From positions 1 to 64,000 of the forward strand of contig JAJRTS010000033.1 of NCBI GenBank assembly GCA_024278175.1: DNA of 64,000 nt. Direction: 5' to 3'. This DNA is from Gemmatimonadales bacterium. GTDB lineage: Bacteria > Gemmatimonadota > Glassbacteria > GWA2-58-10. Shown here piece after piece: positions 8,055 through 16,792 of this stretch (position 1 is its first letter; each line of letters begins with the position of its first letter). Below the pieces are notes generated by a model. It was not told the origin of the DNA. It was given only the letters and a program-made list of their open reading frames with translations, and did no database searches. The translations under genes were made by a program, and so were the position numbers.

Positions 8055-8107
8055 GTGAGGGGGAGAGACAAAACCTTTTTAAAAAGGTTCTTTTCTCTCC
8101 CCCTCAC
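8055..8107 (+). terminator. Long hairpin after the DUF4832 gene
   Basis: Fourteen-base outer arms (GTGAGGGGGAGAGA and its complement) enclose inner arms AACCTTTTT/AAAAAGGTT, giving a 53-nt nearly perfect hairpin. Just before it GAATTGAAA is repeated (8032, 8041, and a variant at 8050). It may terminate transcription, but its size also fits a mobile palindromic unit. Confidence 0.6.
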
Positions 8108-8151
8108 ACTCCCCCACTCTTTTTCCAAAACTTCTTGTCAAAGGTCTAAAA

Positions 8152-8362
8152 GCGTGTTGAAATATTACGAAGTATGGCAATATGGTTGTCAAGGGCCGTT
8201 TGTCGCTGGACTGGCCGAAAGCTGATGTGAGCAATCTAATTGCTTGGTATAACACAAATAGCGGAATCAGCAGAAAAAACGGCTTGGCTTGCCTTTGACA
8301 ACCAGACGAGCGAAATTTTTCACCATAGGGCGTTGAATGTCTTTATTTCAACGCCCCTCTAA
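8152..8362 (-). repeat. Dispersed ~205-bp palindromic element, copy C
   Basis: In minus orientation this copy has, in order, a left hairpin GGGCGTTGAA...TTCAACGCCC (8328-8356) and a pair of inverted arms GCCTTTGACAACC (8291-8303) and GGTTGTCAAGGGC (8184-8196). It ends in a tail TCAACACGC (8152-8160). The same order and sequence recur at 19108-19318, 43970-44179 and, decayed, at 47029-47164. It has no coding capacity. It lies between a gene end and the next promoter. Confidence 0.8.
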
Positions 8363-8418
8363 ATGATAATTCCTGCAACCGGTCTGGGATTATTTCAAAG
8401 GTCTCCACAAGTACGGCA

Positions 8419-8456
8419 ACGCCCGCCGGTTCAATCCACGATCCGGCGGGCGTTTG
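8419..8456 (+). terminator. GC-rich hairpin with T-rich tail
   Basis: An 11-bp perfect stem (ACGCCCGCCGG / CCGGCGGGCGT) is followed by TTGTGTT. It lies between the repeat element and the S10 peptidase gene. Confidence 0.55.
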
Positions 8457-8578
8457 TGTTGCCGCCGTCATAGAGCAGCCAGATGCCGGCCCGGTAATTC
8501 CACGGCTTACCGGTTTTCCGCCGGTCCAGCCGCGTTCGGCGCCTCTGCGGCAAACTGCACGACAGGAACTGAAACAGC

Positions 8579-8607
8579 TTGCCCGCAGGCGGCCTCTGAG
8601 TTAGCAT
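8579..8607 (+). promoter_or_regulatory. Possible promoter for the S10 peptidase gene
   Basis: TTGCCC (8579-8584) and TAGCAT (8602-8607) are 17 bp apart and about 50 nt before the start codon. Both boxes are imperfect. Confidence 0.35.
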
Positions 8608-8656
8608 TACTCAATATCTTCAGACTTCCTCACGCTCACTTCCGGGAGAGTACCTG

Positions 8657-10183
8657 ATGTGCAATGCCTTCTTCCAACGTTTATTGCTGGCCGCCCTGCT
8701 GGTGTGCGCCGCATCCGCCTCCTCCGCCCTGGCCCAGGAGGAACAACAGGAGCAGAAAAAAGACACCGACAAGTTGGAGGAACAACAGTCTGTCACCAAC
8801 GGCAAAATTACTATCGGCGGCAGCACTGTGGCCTACACGGCAACCGCGGGCACGATGCTGCTCAGCGAGGAGTTCGGTGACCCGCAGGCCAGTATTTTCT
8901 ACGTCGCTTACACGCGCGACGGGGTTCAGGACCTGGCGCAACGTCCGCTGGCGTTCTGTTTCAACGGCGGTCCGGGGTCAAGTTCGGTCTGGCTGCACAT
9001 GGGCCTGCTGGGGCCGCGGCGGGTGAAGCTGAACGATGACGGTTCCCTCCCCCCTCCGCCGTTCGGCCTGGTGGACAACGAGTTCTCCCTGCTCGATCAG
9101 TGCGACCTGATTTTTATCGATCCTGTCAGCACCGGCTACAGCCGCCCGGCACCGGAAACCGATCCCTCGCAGTTCCACGGGGTGAAGGAGGATATCCGCT
9201 CGGTGGGCGAGTTCATCCGGCTCTACGCCACCCGCAACAACCGCTGGGCCTCGCCCAAGTTCCTGATCGGCGAAAGCTACGGCACCACCCGGGCCGCTGG
9301 CCTGAGCAACCACCTTCAGGGCGAGCTGGGCATGTACCTCAACGGGATCGTACTGGTCAGCGCCGTGCTCGATTTCCAGACCCTGCGTTTCAACCTGGGC
9401 AACGACCTGCCCTACGTGTTGTTCCTGCCCTCTTTCGCGGCCACGGCCTGGTACCACGACGCGCTGGACAAATCCCGCTGGGGCTCGCTGGATGAGCTGC
9501 TGGCGGAGGCGGAAAACTTCGCAACACAGCGCTACAGCGTGGCTCTGCTGCGCGGCGACGAGCTTGACCGGGACCGGCGGGGGAAAATCGTGCGGGAGCT
9601 GGCCGGGCTGACCGGCCTGAGCGAGCAGTTTATCGAGCGCTCGGACCTGCGGGTAACGATGCAGGCATTCGGCAAGGAACTGCTGCGAAGCCGGGGCCTG
9701 ACTGTCGGCCGCTTCGACAGCCGCTTCACCGGTCTGGATCGCACGGTCGCGGGCTCGCGTCCGGACTACGACGCCAGCTATGCCGCGGCCCAGGGACCGT
9801 TCACCGCCGCGCTGAACCATTACGTGCGCGCCGAACTCAAGTTCGAGAGCGACCTGCCCTATGAAATCCTCACCGGCAGGGTCTACCCCTGGAACTACGG
9901 CGACTGGCAGAACAGCTACCTGAACGTGAGCGAAAACCTGCGGCGGGCAATGACGCGCAACCCGTACCTCAAGGTGTTCGCCGCCAACGGCTATTACGAT
10001 CTGGCCACGCCCTATTTCGCCACGGAATATACGTTCGCCCACCTGGGCCTGGACAAGTCGCTGCGCGGCAACGTGAGCATGGGCTACTACGAGGCGGGCC
10101 ACATGATGTACATCAACCTACCCTCGCTGGCCAAACTCAAAACCGACATGGCCGCCTTTATCCAGGGAGCGCTCCCGCGCTAG
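8657..10183 (+). CDS. Secreted S10-family serine carboxypeptidase-like protein
   Basis: The 508-residue product has a signal peptide (cleavage near ALA-QEE) and an acidic Glu/Gln/Lys linker, then an alpha/beta-hydrolase of peptidase family S10. The oxyanion block NGGPGSSS, the nucleophile elbow GESYG (Ser207), Asp448 (NGYYDLATP) and His482 (EAGHMMY) form the full triad. S10 enzymes remove C-terminal residues from peptides at acidic pH and are best known from eukaryotes, though bacterial members occur. It would act in the periplasm or outside the cell. GGGAGAG precedes the start. The gene stands alone and meets the permease gene convergently at a large palindrome. Confidence 0.85.
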   Translation: MCNAFFQRLLLAALLVCAASASSALAQEEQQEQKKDTDKLEEQQSVTNGKITIGGSTVAYTATAGTMLLSEEFGDPQASIFYVAYTRDGVQDLAQRPLAFCFNGGPGSSSVWLHMGLLGPRRVKLNDDGSLPPPPFGLVDNEFSLLDQCDLIFIDPVSTGYSRPAPETDPSQFHGVKEDIRSVGEFIRLYATRNNRWASPKFLIGESYGTTRAAGLSNHLQGELGMYLNGIVLVSAVLDFQTLRFNLGNDLPYVLFLPSFAATAWYHDALDKSRWGSLDELLAEAENFATQRYSVALLRGDELDRDRRGKIVRELAGLTGLSEQFIERSDLRVTMQAFGKELLRSRGLTVGRFDSRFTGLDRTVAGSRPDYDASYAAAQGPFTAALNHYVRAELKFESDLPYEILTGRVYPWNYGDWQNSYLNVSENLRRAMTRNPYLKVFAANGYYDLATPYFATEYTFAHLGLDKSLRGNVSMGYYEAGHMMYINLPSLAKLKTDMAAFIQGALPR

Positions 10184-10236
10184 CGCAAGCCGTATTTTCG
10201 CTATAAGGCAATTCCCGAACTTTTTGGCCGTTACGC

Positions 10237-10278
10237 GCAGCAAGCGGGGACACCCCATGGGGTGTCCCCGCTTGCTGC
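10237..10278. terminator. 42-nt perfect palindrome between convergent genes
   Basis: The sequence 10237-10278 is perfectly self-complementary (arms start GCAGCAAGCGGGGAC and meet at CCATGG). It sits between the ends of the S10 peptidase and permease genes and could stop transcription both ways, although it has no T-run. A second GC-rich hairpin follows at about 10311-10333. Confidence 0.55.
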
Positions 10279-10357
10279 ATATTGTCCACGCTTCGATTCT
10301 CCGCTGGAGCGCCCCCCTCCCCCGGGGGGCGGGACCATCTGTTCACTACCGCTGCCC

Positions 10358-11749
10358 CTAACGCCCCGCGGCGCGGCGCCGCCAGAAATAGTAAACCGGC
10401 AGCCCACCTGCCACTATCGCCAGGCCGATCAGGCTCTCGCCCGGCCGCGAGAACAGCGAATAGGCCATCATCCACATTGAGACCGCGGCGTAGAGCAGCG
10501 GCACCACGGGATATCCCCAGGTTTTATAGGGACGCTCAAGCTGCGGGAAACGCCTGCGCAGCACAATTACCGAGATCACTGTCAGCGCGCTGAACAGGCT
10601 GAGCAGGAAGCCGGTGAACGTGAGCAACTGGTCGAAACTGCCGACGCAGATCAGCAGGCTGGCCCACACGGCCTGCAACAGCAACGCTCCGCCGGGGACG
10701 CCACGCCGGGGATGCACGCGGGCCGCCGCTTTGAAAAACGCCCCGTCGCGGGCCATCTGCAGGTAGATTCTCGGCCCCACGCACACCATCGCGCTGGTGG
10801 CCGCCACGGCGCAGGTGGAAATCACCAGGCTCACCAGCGCCCCGGCCCACGGACCGAACATCGAGTTGGCGGCCACCCGGGCCACGTCCAGCTTGCCCGC
10901 CAACTCGCCCGGCGACGCGGCCAGGATATAGACCACGTTCAGGCCCAGGTAGAGCAGCACCACAACCATCACTCCCGCGATCAGGCCCCGGGGAAGGTTG
11001 CGCTGGGGGTTGTCTATCTCCCCGCCCACGTAGGCCGCCGCGTTGAACCCAGAGTAGGCGAACATCACCCAGATCAGGCTCACCGCAAACATCGGCCCCG
11101 TGCCCGGCCCAGTCTGCGCGGCGGCCGCGGGCACTCTGAGGGTAAAATTACTCCAGTCACCACTTCCGGAAAACAAGGCACCCAGGATCAGGCCCGCGAC
11201 CAGCGAAACGTTGAGCAGCGTGATCGCGCTCTGCCAGCGCCCGCCCGCGCGGATTCCCAGCCAGTGTACGCCACTGAGCAGCCAGATCAGCCCGATCGCC
11301 GCGGCCTGGCCCGCCGAGAACGTAATCGGCAGGCCCAGCACCTCAAAGAGCGGCTCGTGCCCCTGCACACTCAGGACCGGCGCAAAAGTGGACATGTATT
11401 CCATGCAGGTCAGCGCGGCCAGGCCAATCGGCGCGCCGATCCCGGCGAAAAAAGCCATCCAGCCGCTGATGAACGCCCACCGTGGGCCGAACGCCTTGCG
11501 CAGGTACACGTAATCGCCGCCCACTTGCGGCAGGCTGGCCCCCAGCTCGGCGTAGGACAGGGCGCCGGCGATAGCCAGCAGCCCGCCCGCGGCCCAGACA
11601 GCCAGCAGCAGCCACGGCGAGCGAAGGTTTTCCAGCAGGAACCCGCTGGTGGTGAATATCCCTGAGCCGACCATGTTGGACACCACCAGGCTGGCGGCCG
11701 CCACCCAGCCGATTTTCTGCACCACCGCCCTGTTGTCGCCACCGCTCAC
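10358..11749 (-). CDS. APC-family amino acid permease
   Basis: This 463-residue inner-membrane protein has about 12 membrane segments. It opens with the APC signature (ASLVVSNMVGSGIFTTSG, residues about 14-31), followed by the substrate-site helix GGDYVYLRKAFGP and the loop ENPQRN-like GEIDNPQRNLPRG. It probably carries an amino acid or amine by proton coupling or exchange; the exact substrate cannot be read. The GTG at 11749 is preferred because AAGGAGC lies 6 nt upstream; the frame upstream of it is hydrophilic and lacks an RBS. A TTGACA promoter precedes it. It is divergent from the DUF1080 gene and appears monocistronic. Confidence 0.85.
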   Translation of the reverse strand: MSGGDNRAVVQKIGWVAAASLVVSNMVGSGIFTTSGFLLENLRSPWLLLAVWAAGGLLAIAGALSYAELGASLPQVGGDYVYLRKAFGPRWAFISGWMAFFAGIGAPIGLAALTCMEYMSTFAPVLSVQGHEPLFEVLGLPITFSAGQAAAIGLIWLLSGVHWLGIRAGGRWQSAITLLNVSLVAGLILGALFSGSGDWSNFTLRVPAAAAQTGPGTGPMFAVSLIWVMFAYSGFNAAAYVGGEIDNPQRNLPRGLIAGVMVVVLLYLGLNVVYILAASPGELAGKLDVARVAANSMFGPWAGALVSLVISTCAVAATSAMVCVGPRIYLQMARDGAFFKAAARVHPRRGVPGGALLLQAVWASLLICVGSFDQLLTFTGFLLSLFSALTVISVIVLRRRFPQLERPYKTWGYPVVPLLYAAVSMWMMAYSLFSRPGESLIGLAIVAGGLPVYYFWRRRAAGR

Positions 11750-11791
11750 GGAAGCTCCTTTGCCTTGATTGTTTTTCACACCACCGTGACC

Positions 11792-11820
11792 AGTAAAGTA
11801 CAGCCTGGCCGGATTGTCAA
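11792..11820 (-). promoter_or_regulatory. Promoter for the permease gene
   Basis: TTGACA (11820-11815) and TTTACT (11797-11792) with 17-bp spacing lie about 45 nt upstream of the chosen GTG start. Confidence 0.55.
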
Positions 11821-11969
11821 GATAATCCTCCCGCCCTTGTTTGACCAGCCGGACGTGGCTGCCAAGATTCAATTGTGGGGAGCACCCGGCGAAAAAATCC
11901 ACGCGGGGAGTTCCCAGGCCCGGACCAGCCCATTCCGGAGGCTATATTAATTTATATAGTAGGTTGGCA

Positions 11970-12575
11970 ATGTTAGCCCTTCTCAAGCGCTCGATGCTGA
12001 TGACGCTTTGTCTGACCGCGATAGCCGCCTGCGCGGCTCTCGCCCAGGACGGCGAACCCGACCTGAGCACGTTCACGTCCATATTCGACGGGAAAACCCT
12101 GGAGGGCTGGCAGCCCTTCGGCGATTATCAGGGCGGCGAGTGGACAGTGGAGGACGGCTCGATTGTGGGCCGCCAGAGCGAGGGTGGCGGCGGCGGCCTG
12201 CTGGTAACCGCCAAGACGTACAAGAACTACGAGCTCTACGGTGAAATATTCACCACATGGCCGCTGGACACGGGTTTCTTCCTGCGCATCCTCCCCGAGC
12301 GCCGTCACTACCAGATAACAATCGACTACCGTCCCACCGGCGAGGTGGGCGCGGTCTACGGCCCGTTCCCCGGCGGGGGCGGCGGCTACTTCCAGCACTG
12401 CCCGCTGGGGCTGAGCCACTGGAACCCCTACGAGTATAACAAGGTGCTGGTGCGGATCGAGAACAACCCGCCGAGGATCAGGGTCTGGATCAACGGGGAG
12501 CAAATCACCGACTACCAGGATGTCTATTACGACAATAAACCCGCGTTCCCCGACAGCGGCCACGTGGGCATCTAG
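11970..12575 (+). CDS. DUF1080 (3-keto-disaccharide hydrolase-like) protein with premature TAG
   Basis: The 201-residue product starts with a signal peptide (ends ALA-QDG) and carries the concanavalin-like beta-sandwich of DUF1080 (IFDGKTLEGWQPFG, then WTVEDGSIVGR). Family members bind or cleave glycans, and some hydrolyse 3-keto-disaccharides. The frame stops at TAG (12573-12575) inside the conserved end of the domain, after GHVGI. Reading on in the same frame gives VHAGKSWCQGSKVAFRKLMI and a normal stop at 12650, exactly the expected last strands. Gln is the usual residue at the stop, so CAG to TAG is a likely change. The protein as written lacks its last strands and may not fold. Confidence 0.75.
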   Translation: MLALLKRSMLMTLCLTAIAACAALAQDGEPDLSTFTSIFDGKTLEGWQPFGDYQGGEWTVEDGSIVGRQSEGGGGGLLVTAKTYKNYELYGEIFTTWPLDTGFFLRILPERRHYQITIDYRPTGEVGAVYGPFPGGGGGYFQHCPLGLSHWNPYEYNKVLVRIENNPPRIRVWINGEQITDYQDVYYDNKPAFPDSGHVGI

Positions 12576-12730
12576 GTCCACGCGGGCAAAAGCTGGTGCC
12601 AGGGCAGCAAGGTGGCGTTCAGGAAGTTGATGATTAAGGAGCTGGAGTAGGGGCTCATTGATTATGTCAGCCTGCGAACAGATGCTTCAATCCGTCTGTG
12701 CTAATCGTTTTCGCTTTGAAAATGAGCCAT

Positions 12731-12758
12731 AGGGGCGACGCATGCGTCGCCCCTTTTT
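12731..12758 (+). terminator. Rho-independent terminator
   Basis: A perfect GC-rich palindrome (AGGGGCGACGCA/TGCGTCGCCCCT) is followed by six T. It ends the DUF1080 transcript. Confidence 0.85.
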
Positions 12759-12793
12759 TGTATGCACAGGCAATAAGGTACAGCCGGATAAAC

Positions 12794-13909
12794 TCACGCC
12801 TTCAGGAAAATCCGCTTGCGGTAGAGGAAATAGAGCAGCAGCCACTTAACCGCGAACACGCATGCTACATAAAACAGCGGCTCTATCACTCCCAGCTTGT
12901 CGATAAACCCGTGGACGAAAATATCCGCGATGTGGCCGAAATTGAACAGCCGCTGGGCCACGTAGATCGTAATCGGGTTCAGCCCGATCACCACGAACGG
13001 GAACGCCCAGCGCTTGTAGCCCTTCATGTCGATCACCCAGTAGAATGCCGCCATCAGCAGGCAACTCCACCCGGCCGCGTAAACAACGTAGGAGCTGGTC
13101 CAGATCGGCTTGTTGATCGGGAACACGGTGTCCCAGAGCAGCGCAACCACCAGCGCAGCCACACCGGCGCCAACCAGCCCGCGCACCATCACCCGGTCCT
13201 CGCGGCCGGAGCGCATCCAGTGCCCGGCCAGCACGCCCGCCAGTGTGGAGGCTGTCGCACTCAGGTAGCTCAGGATGCCAAGATAGTCGCCGCCACCGTA
13301 GCCGTACCACTTTCCGGGCAGCAGCAGGCGATCGACATAGCCGGCCAGGTTGCCCTCCGGGGTAAACACTCCCGCCCCGGAGCCCGGTACCGGCACCAGG
13401 GCCATCAGGGCCCAGTAGAGCAGCAGCAGGAAAGCGGTCAGCCCAACCTGTGCTTTTTTCCCGCAGTGAAGCATGATAACCGAGGTGAACAGGTAGCAGT
13501 AGGCGATCCGGATCAGCACCCCGGTGTGGCGAAGCTGATCGAACTGGAAATCGAGCAGGCCGTTGTAAACATAGCCCAGTAGCAGCAGGGTCAGAAAACG
13601 CCGGATCACCTGGCCGTAAAGCTCTCGCCTGCTGTCGCCGCGTGCGATCCGCTTACCCATCGAGTAGGTCATGCTCAGTCCGACAACGAACAGGAACAGC
13701 GGGAAAATAAGGTCGTAAAAAGTAAATCCGTTCCAGCTCGTGTGCATCACCTGCGTACGAAGGAACTCGCCCCAGGGCGCATCGACAACATCGGCCAGCT
13801 TGCGGATTAACAGATCTCCGCCGATAATCCAGAACATGTCGAACCCGCGCAGGGTGTCGATCGACACCACTCGCCCCCTGGGGGCTCCTGCCAGGACAGC
13901 TTCAGTCAT
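12794..13909 (-). CDS. HGSNAT/NagX-like acyltransferase membrane protein (DUF5009 type)
   Basis: The 371-residue protein has about 10 membrane helices. It begins with the block RGRVVSIDTLRGFDMFWIIGG that marks the heparan-alpha-glucosaminide N-acetyltransferase/YeiB-like superfamily. Human HGSNAT acetylates the terminal glucosamine of heparan sulfate across a membrane; bacterial NagX-like members are thought to act on amino sugars or their transport. The ATG at 13909 is chosen over one 15 nt upstream because GGAGG lies 8 nt before it. A heparinase-like enzyme and sulfatases nearby make an amino-sugar role attractive but unproven. It is divergent from the 597-residue unknown gene. Confidence 0.75.
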   Translation of the reverse strand: MTEAVLAGAPRGRVVSIDTLRGFDMFWIIGGDLLIRKLADVVDAPWGEFLRTQVMHTSWNGFTFYDLIFPLFLFVVGLSMTYSMGKRIARGDSRRELYGQVIRRFLTLLLLGYVYNGLLDFQFDQLRHTGVLIRIAYCYLFTSVIMLHCGKKAQVGLTAFLLLLYWALMALVPVPGSGAGVFTPEGNLAGYVDRLLLPGKWYGYGGGDYLGILSYLSATASTLAGVLAGHWMRSGREDRVMVRGLVGAGVAALVVALLWDTVFPINKPIWTSSYVVYAAGWSCLLMAAFYWVIDMKGYKRWAFPFVVIGLNPITIYVAQRLFNFGHIADIFVHGFIDKLGVIEPLFYVACVFAVKWLLLYFLYRKRIFLKA

Positions 13910-14162
13910 ACCCGCATCCTCCATCGCTGCGAATGCCGTGAAAAAACCGGAGTGTTTTAAAAAATTATTTCTTTCCAGAGCAATATAACTCTTGCAACAA
14001 TGCTGTAAATCGGTTAATCTAATATACTACACATCCGGGGAAAGTCGGCCAACATGTTTATCGGGCCGATATTCGGCAATACCCCACCAAACGTTGCACT
14101 TCTACTGCCGGACAGGATCCGCACGCTGCGTTGCCGCCGGCTCAAGAAGGTGATCCCAAATC

Positions 14163-15956
14163 GTGAAATCTTCCCACAGCGACATGCATCTGTTCCATAT
14201 CCCGGTGATGGGCACGGGGTTTTCCACGGATACGCCCCTGCGGGTGGCGCAGTACGGTATCTCCTCGGTCGTATCGCTGGTGGACGACGTGCTGCTGGAG
14301 CAACTGCGTAAGTACTACGCGCACCGGGAGGGCGAGCCGTACACCGAGATCACCGCCGCTGACGATGATCCCAGGGCGCGCAGGATTACCGAGTATTTTA
14401 ATCTGATCAACCGGATAGTGCAGCGCCAGATACGGGAAATCAAGGTGGAGCCATTCGAAGAGGGCAGCAGAATCAACCGCTATTTCGAGCTGCTGCCGGA
14501 CAACGAACCCAAGCGGCTCTACCGGCGGATGCTCTCGGAGAGTGATCCGCAAAGCAAGGCGAGCCTTCAGGGGCAATTGCGTGAGTTGGTGAGGCCCGGC
14601 AGTATCGATGCCAACATCATGACCAAGGTGGACAGAACCAACTACCGTGGCGACAAGGCGCTGCCCGTGGAGTACTGCGATGCGCTGGCGGCCCTGCGCG
14701 GGTTCGCCCGGAGCGAACTGAGTTCCTCGGTGGTTTTCTCGGCAGGGTTCAACCAGCGCCTGTTCTCCTATCTGGGCCAATTCGAGGATTTTCTCCCCGG
14801 CCCGGACGGCACTCTCAAGAAAAAAGTAATCCTGAAAGTCAGTGATTTCCGCTCGGCGGAAATCCAGGGCAAGTTCCTGGTCAGGCGCGGAATCTGGATC
14901 TCTGAGTTCCGCGTGGAGTCGGGCCTTAACTGCGGCGGTCACGCTTTTCCCACCAAGGGTCTGGTGATGGGTCCGATCCTGGAACAGTTCAAGCGGCAGC
15001 GGGAAAAGCTGGTGGATACCCTTTCCTCGGCATATAACAAAACGTTGAAAAACGCCGGGCGCGCCCCGGTGGATGGTTGCCTGCCGATTAAATTCACTGC
15101 GCAGGGCGGCATAGGGACCAACCAGGAACACGAACTGATGCTGGAATACTACGAACTGAATTCCGCTGGCTGGGGTACGCCGTTTCTGCTGGTCCCCGAG
15201 GTAACGAGCGTTGACCGGGAGCATCTGCAGAGGGTCTCCGTAGCGAGCCAGGATGAAGTGTTTCTCAGCGACAGTTCGCCGCTGGGAATCCCTTTCTGGA
15301 ACCTTCGCACCTCCGACAGCGAGATCCTCAGGAAAAAACGTGTCGGCGAGGGCAAACCCGGAAGCAGTTGCCCCAAGGGTTACGCCGTAACCAATACCGA
15401 ATTCACCGACCTGCCGATCTGCACCGCCTCCCGGCTCTACCAGCAGTTAAAACTGAAGAGCCTGAGCGAGAATGGCTATAACGCCGGTCAGATCAAGGTA
15501 CTGTCCGAGGAGGTACTGGCCAAAAGCTGCATTTGCCACGACCTTTCGGGCAGCGTCAAGCTCAAAAACGGCATCGAGAAAGACGCTACTCCCGCGATCT
15601 GCTGTGGTCCGAATATCGCCTATTTTTCCAAGATCGCAACTCTCGAGGAAATGATCGCCCATATTTACGGCTATGGTGAACAGCTCTGCAAGTCCGGCCG
15701 CCCCCATATGTTCGTCCAGGAGATGTCGCTCTATATCGAATACCTTAAAAAGGAACTCGAACTGTTCGCACTCGGACTGTCGAGGCACAAGCAGGAATAC
15801 CTCAAGGAATTCAAGAGCAACCTGAACGAGGGTCTGGAATATTACCGCAAGCGGGCTGAAAAACTTGTCCGGGATGAGTTGGGCCCTTTCCTCGACGACC
15901 TCAAAACGCTCTGTTCCTCGCTCGATCAACTGGAACCCAAGCCGGTTTCCACCTGA
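14163..15956 (+). CDS. Conserved Cys-rich protein of unknown function
   Basis: The 597-residue soluble product has no signal peptide. It starts with HIPVMGTGFSTDTPLRVAQYG, resembling the first strand of a TIM barrel. Cysteines sit in conserved-looking blocks: NCGGHAF (about 257), SSCPKGY (about 401), CTAS (about 420), CICHDLSG (about 455-457) and ICCGPN (about 479), which suggests a metal or flavin site. The last 90 residues are helical and charged. The overall look recalls FMN-dependent barrel enzymes such as glutamate synthase or nitronate monooxygenase, but I cannot assign a family. It starts at GTG with AAGGTGA upstream. It is monocistronic, ending at a good terminator. Confidence 0.7.
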   Translation: MKSSHSDMHLFHIPVMGTGFSTDTPLRVAQYGISSVVSLVDDVLLEQLRKYYAHREGEPYTEITAADDDPRARRITEYFNLINRIVQRQIREIKVEPFEEGSRINRYFELLPDNEPKRLYRRMLSESDPQSKASLQGQLRELVRPGSIDANIMTKVDRTNYRGDKALPVEYCDALAALRGFARSELSSSVVFSAGFNQRLFSYLGQFEDFLPGPDGTLKKKVILKVSDFRSAEIQGKFLVRRGIWISEFRVESGLNCGGHAFPTKGLVMGPILEQFKRQREKLVDTLSSAYNKTLKNAGRAPVDGCLPIKFTAQGGIGTNQEHELMLEYYELNSAGWGTPFLLVPEVTSVDREHLQRVSVASQDEVFLSDSSPLGIPFWNLRTSDSEILRKKRVGEGKPGSSCPKGYAVTNTEFTDLPICTASRLYQQLKLKSLSENGYNAGQIKVLSEEVLAKSCICHDLSGSVKLKNGIEKDATPAICCGPNIAYFSKIATLEEMIAHIYGYGEQLCKSGRPHMFVQEMSLYIEYLKKELELFALGLSRHKQEYLKEFKSNLNEGLEYYRKRAEKLVRDELGPFLDDLKTLCSSLDQLEPKPVST

Positions 15957-15983
15957 GCGCTGTCAACACGCGAAGCCACATTC

Positions 15984-16016
15984 AAGGTGCCCCGTCCCTG
16001 ACGGTGCACCTTTTTA
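15984..16016 (+). terminator. Rho-independent terminator
   Basis: AAGGTGC...GCACCTT with an inner CCGTC/GACGG stem is followed by five T, 27 nt after the stop of the 597-residue gene. Confidence 0.8.
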
Positions 16017-16157
16017 TATGCCCGTTCCTCAGTAACCGCTGCCGTGCGGCCTGCCAGTCACCGCTTACCGGCGGTCAGGCGCTAAGCCCAGGCCAGGGGC
16101 GGATTACAGAACAGGTAGCCGTCGCTCACTTGCCGCCACAATCCCCGCACGCATTGC

Positions 16158-16186
16158 TTGACACACCAGTCCGGCATATTTATGAT
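16158..16186 (+). promoter_or_regulatory. Near-consensus promoter for the DinB-like gene
   Basis: TTGACA (16158-16163) and TATGAT (16181-16186) are exactly 17 bp apart, about 50 nt upstream of the start at 16237. Confidence 0.75.
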
Positions 16187-16236
16187 GCTATCGCACTATC
16201 GGATTGCGTACCATTTGTCAGAAGAAAAGGGCAGGG

Positions 16237-16731
16237 ATGGCTAAATCGACGCTTGTGGCGGGGTATTCCGCCAGCCAGCTGATTATCATGACCAACCTGA
16301 AAGGAATCAACAATGAGGACAGTATCGTGCTGCCCGGCGGCGGCGGAAACTCGATCAACTGGATTGCCGGGCACATTCTGGCCAGCCGGACCAGTGTCCT
16401 GAAACTTTTGGGTGGTGATAGATTTCTGAGCCTGGAAGAAGCGGCTCCCTATGCCCGCGGGGCGCAGCGCCTGAATCCGGGCGCTACCTGCGAGAGTATC
16501 GAGCGCATTCGCCAGGGATTGAAGAGCACCGGCAAGGACCTGCTTAAAAGATTGCGGGATATCCCGGACAGCACGCTGGCACAGGAGATTGATATGCCGA
16601 ACTTTCCGATCAAATTCGAGGAGCCTACGCTGGATGCGTATCTGACGCTGCTGCTTTACCACGAGGGTTATCACACGGGACAGCTCGGTCTGGGCCGTTG
16701 CGTGATCGGTAAAAAACCGCTGATCAAATGA
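16237..16731 (+). CDS. DinB-superfamily protein
   Basis: The 164-residue protein has the four-helix pattern of the DinB/YfiT metal-binding fold. A first His is in the helix NSINWIAGHILASR, and a later pair is in YHEGYHTGQLG, together placed as the usual three-His site. Such proteins include thiol-dependent S-transferases and stress-induced proteins of unknown substrate. The ATG at 16237 is favoured by position and AGGG just upstream. It has its own strong promoter and is separated from the cysteine synthase gene by an inverted-repeat element. Confidence 0.75.
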   Translation: MAKSTLVAGYSASQLIIMTNLKGINNEDSIVLPGGGGNSINWIAGHILASRTSVLKLLGGDRFLSLEEAAPYARGAQRLNPGATCESIERIRQGLKSTGKDLLKRLRDIPDSTLAQEIDMPNFPIKFEEPTLDAYLTLLLYHEGYHTGQLGLGRCVIGKKPLIK

Positions 16732-16792
16732 ACTTGTTACCGGATAGAAAACGGCGGTGTGCACCGCTATAAGGACTTTTTGACCTGACAGC

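Noticed and set aside
8419-8453. tRNA T-arm (GGTTCAATCC)
   Set aside because: The surrounding 75 bases do not fold as a cloverleaf; the stem is a terminator hairpin.
12573-12575. Alternative genetic code with TAG as Gln
   Set aside because: TAG ends several intact genes here (4716, 10183, 22309), so a genome-wide code change is not supported.
12698-13582. Plus-strand frame over the HGSNAT-like gene
   Set aside because: It is antisense to a protein with clear membrane helices and a family motif.
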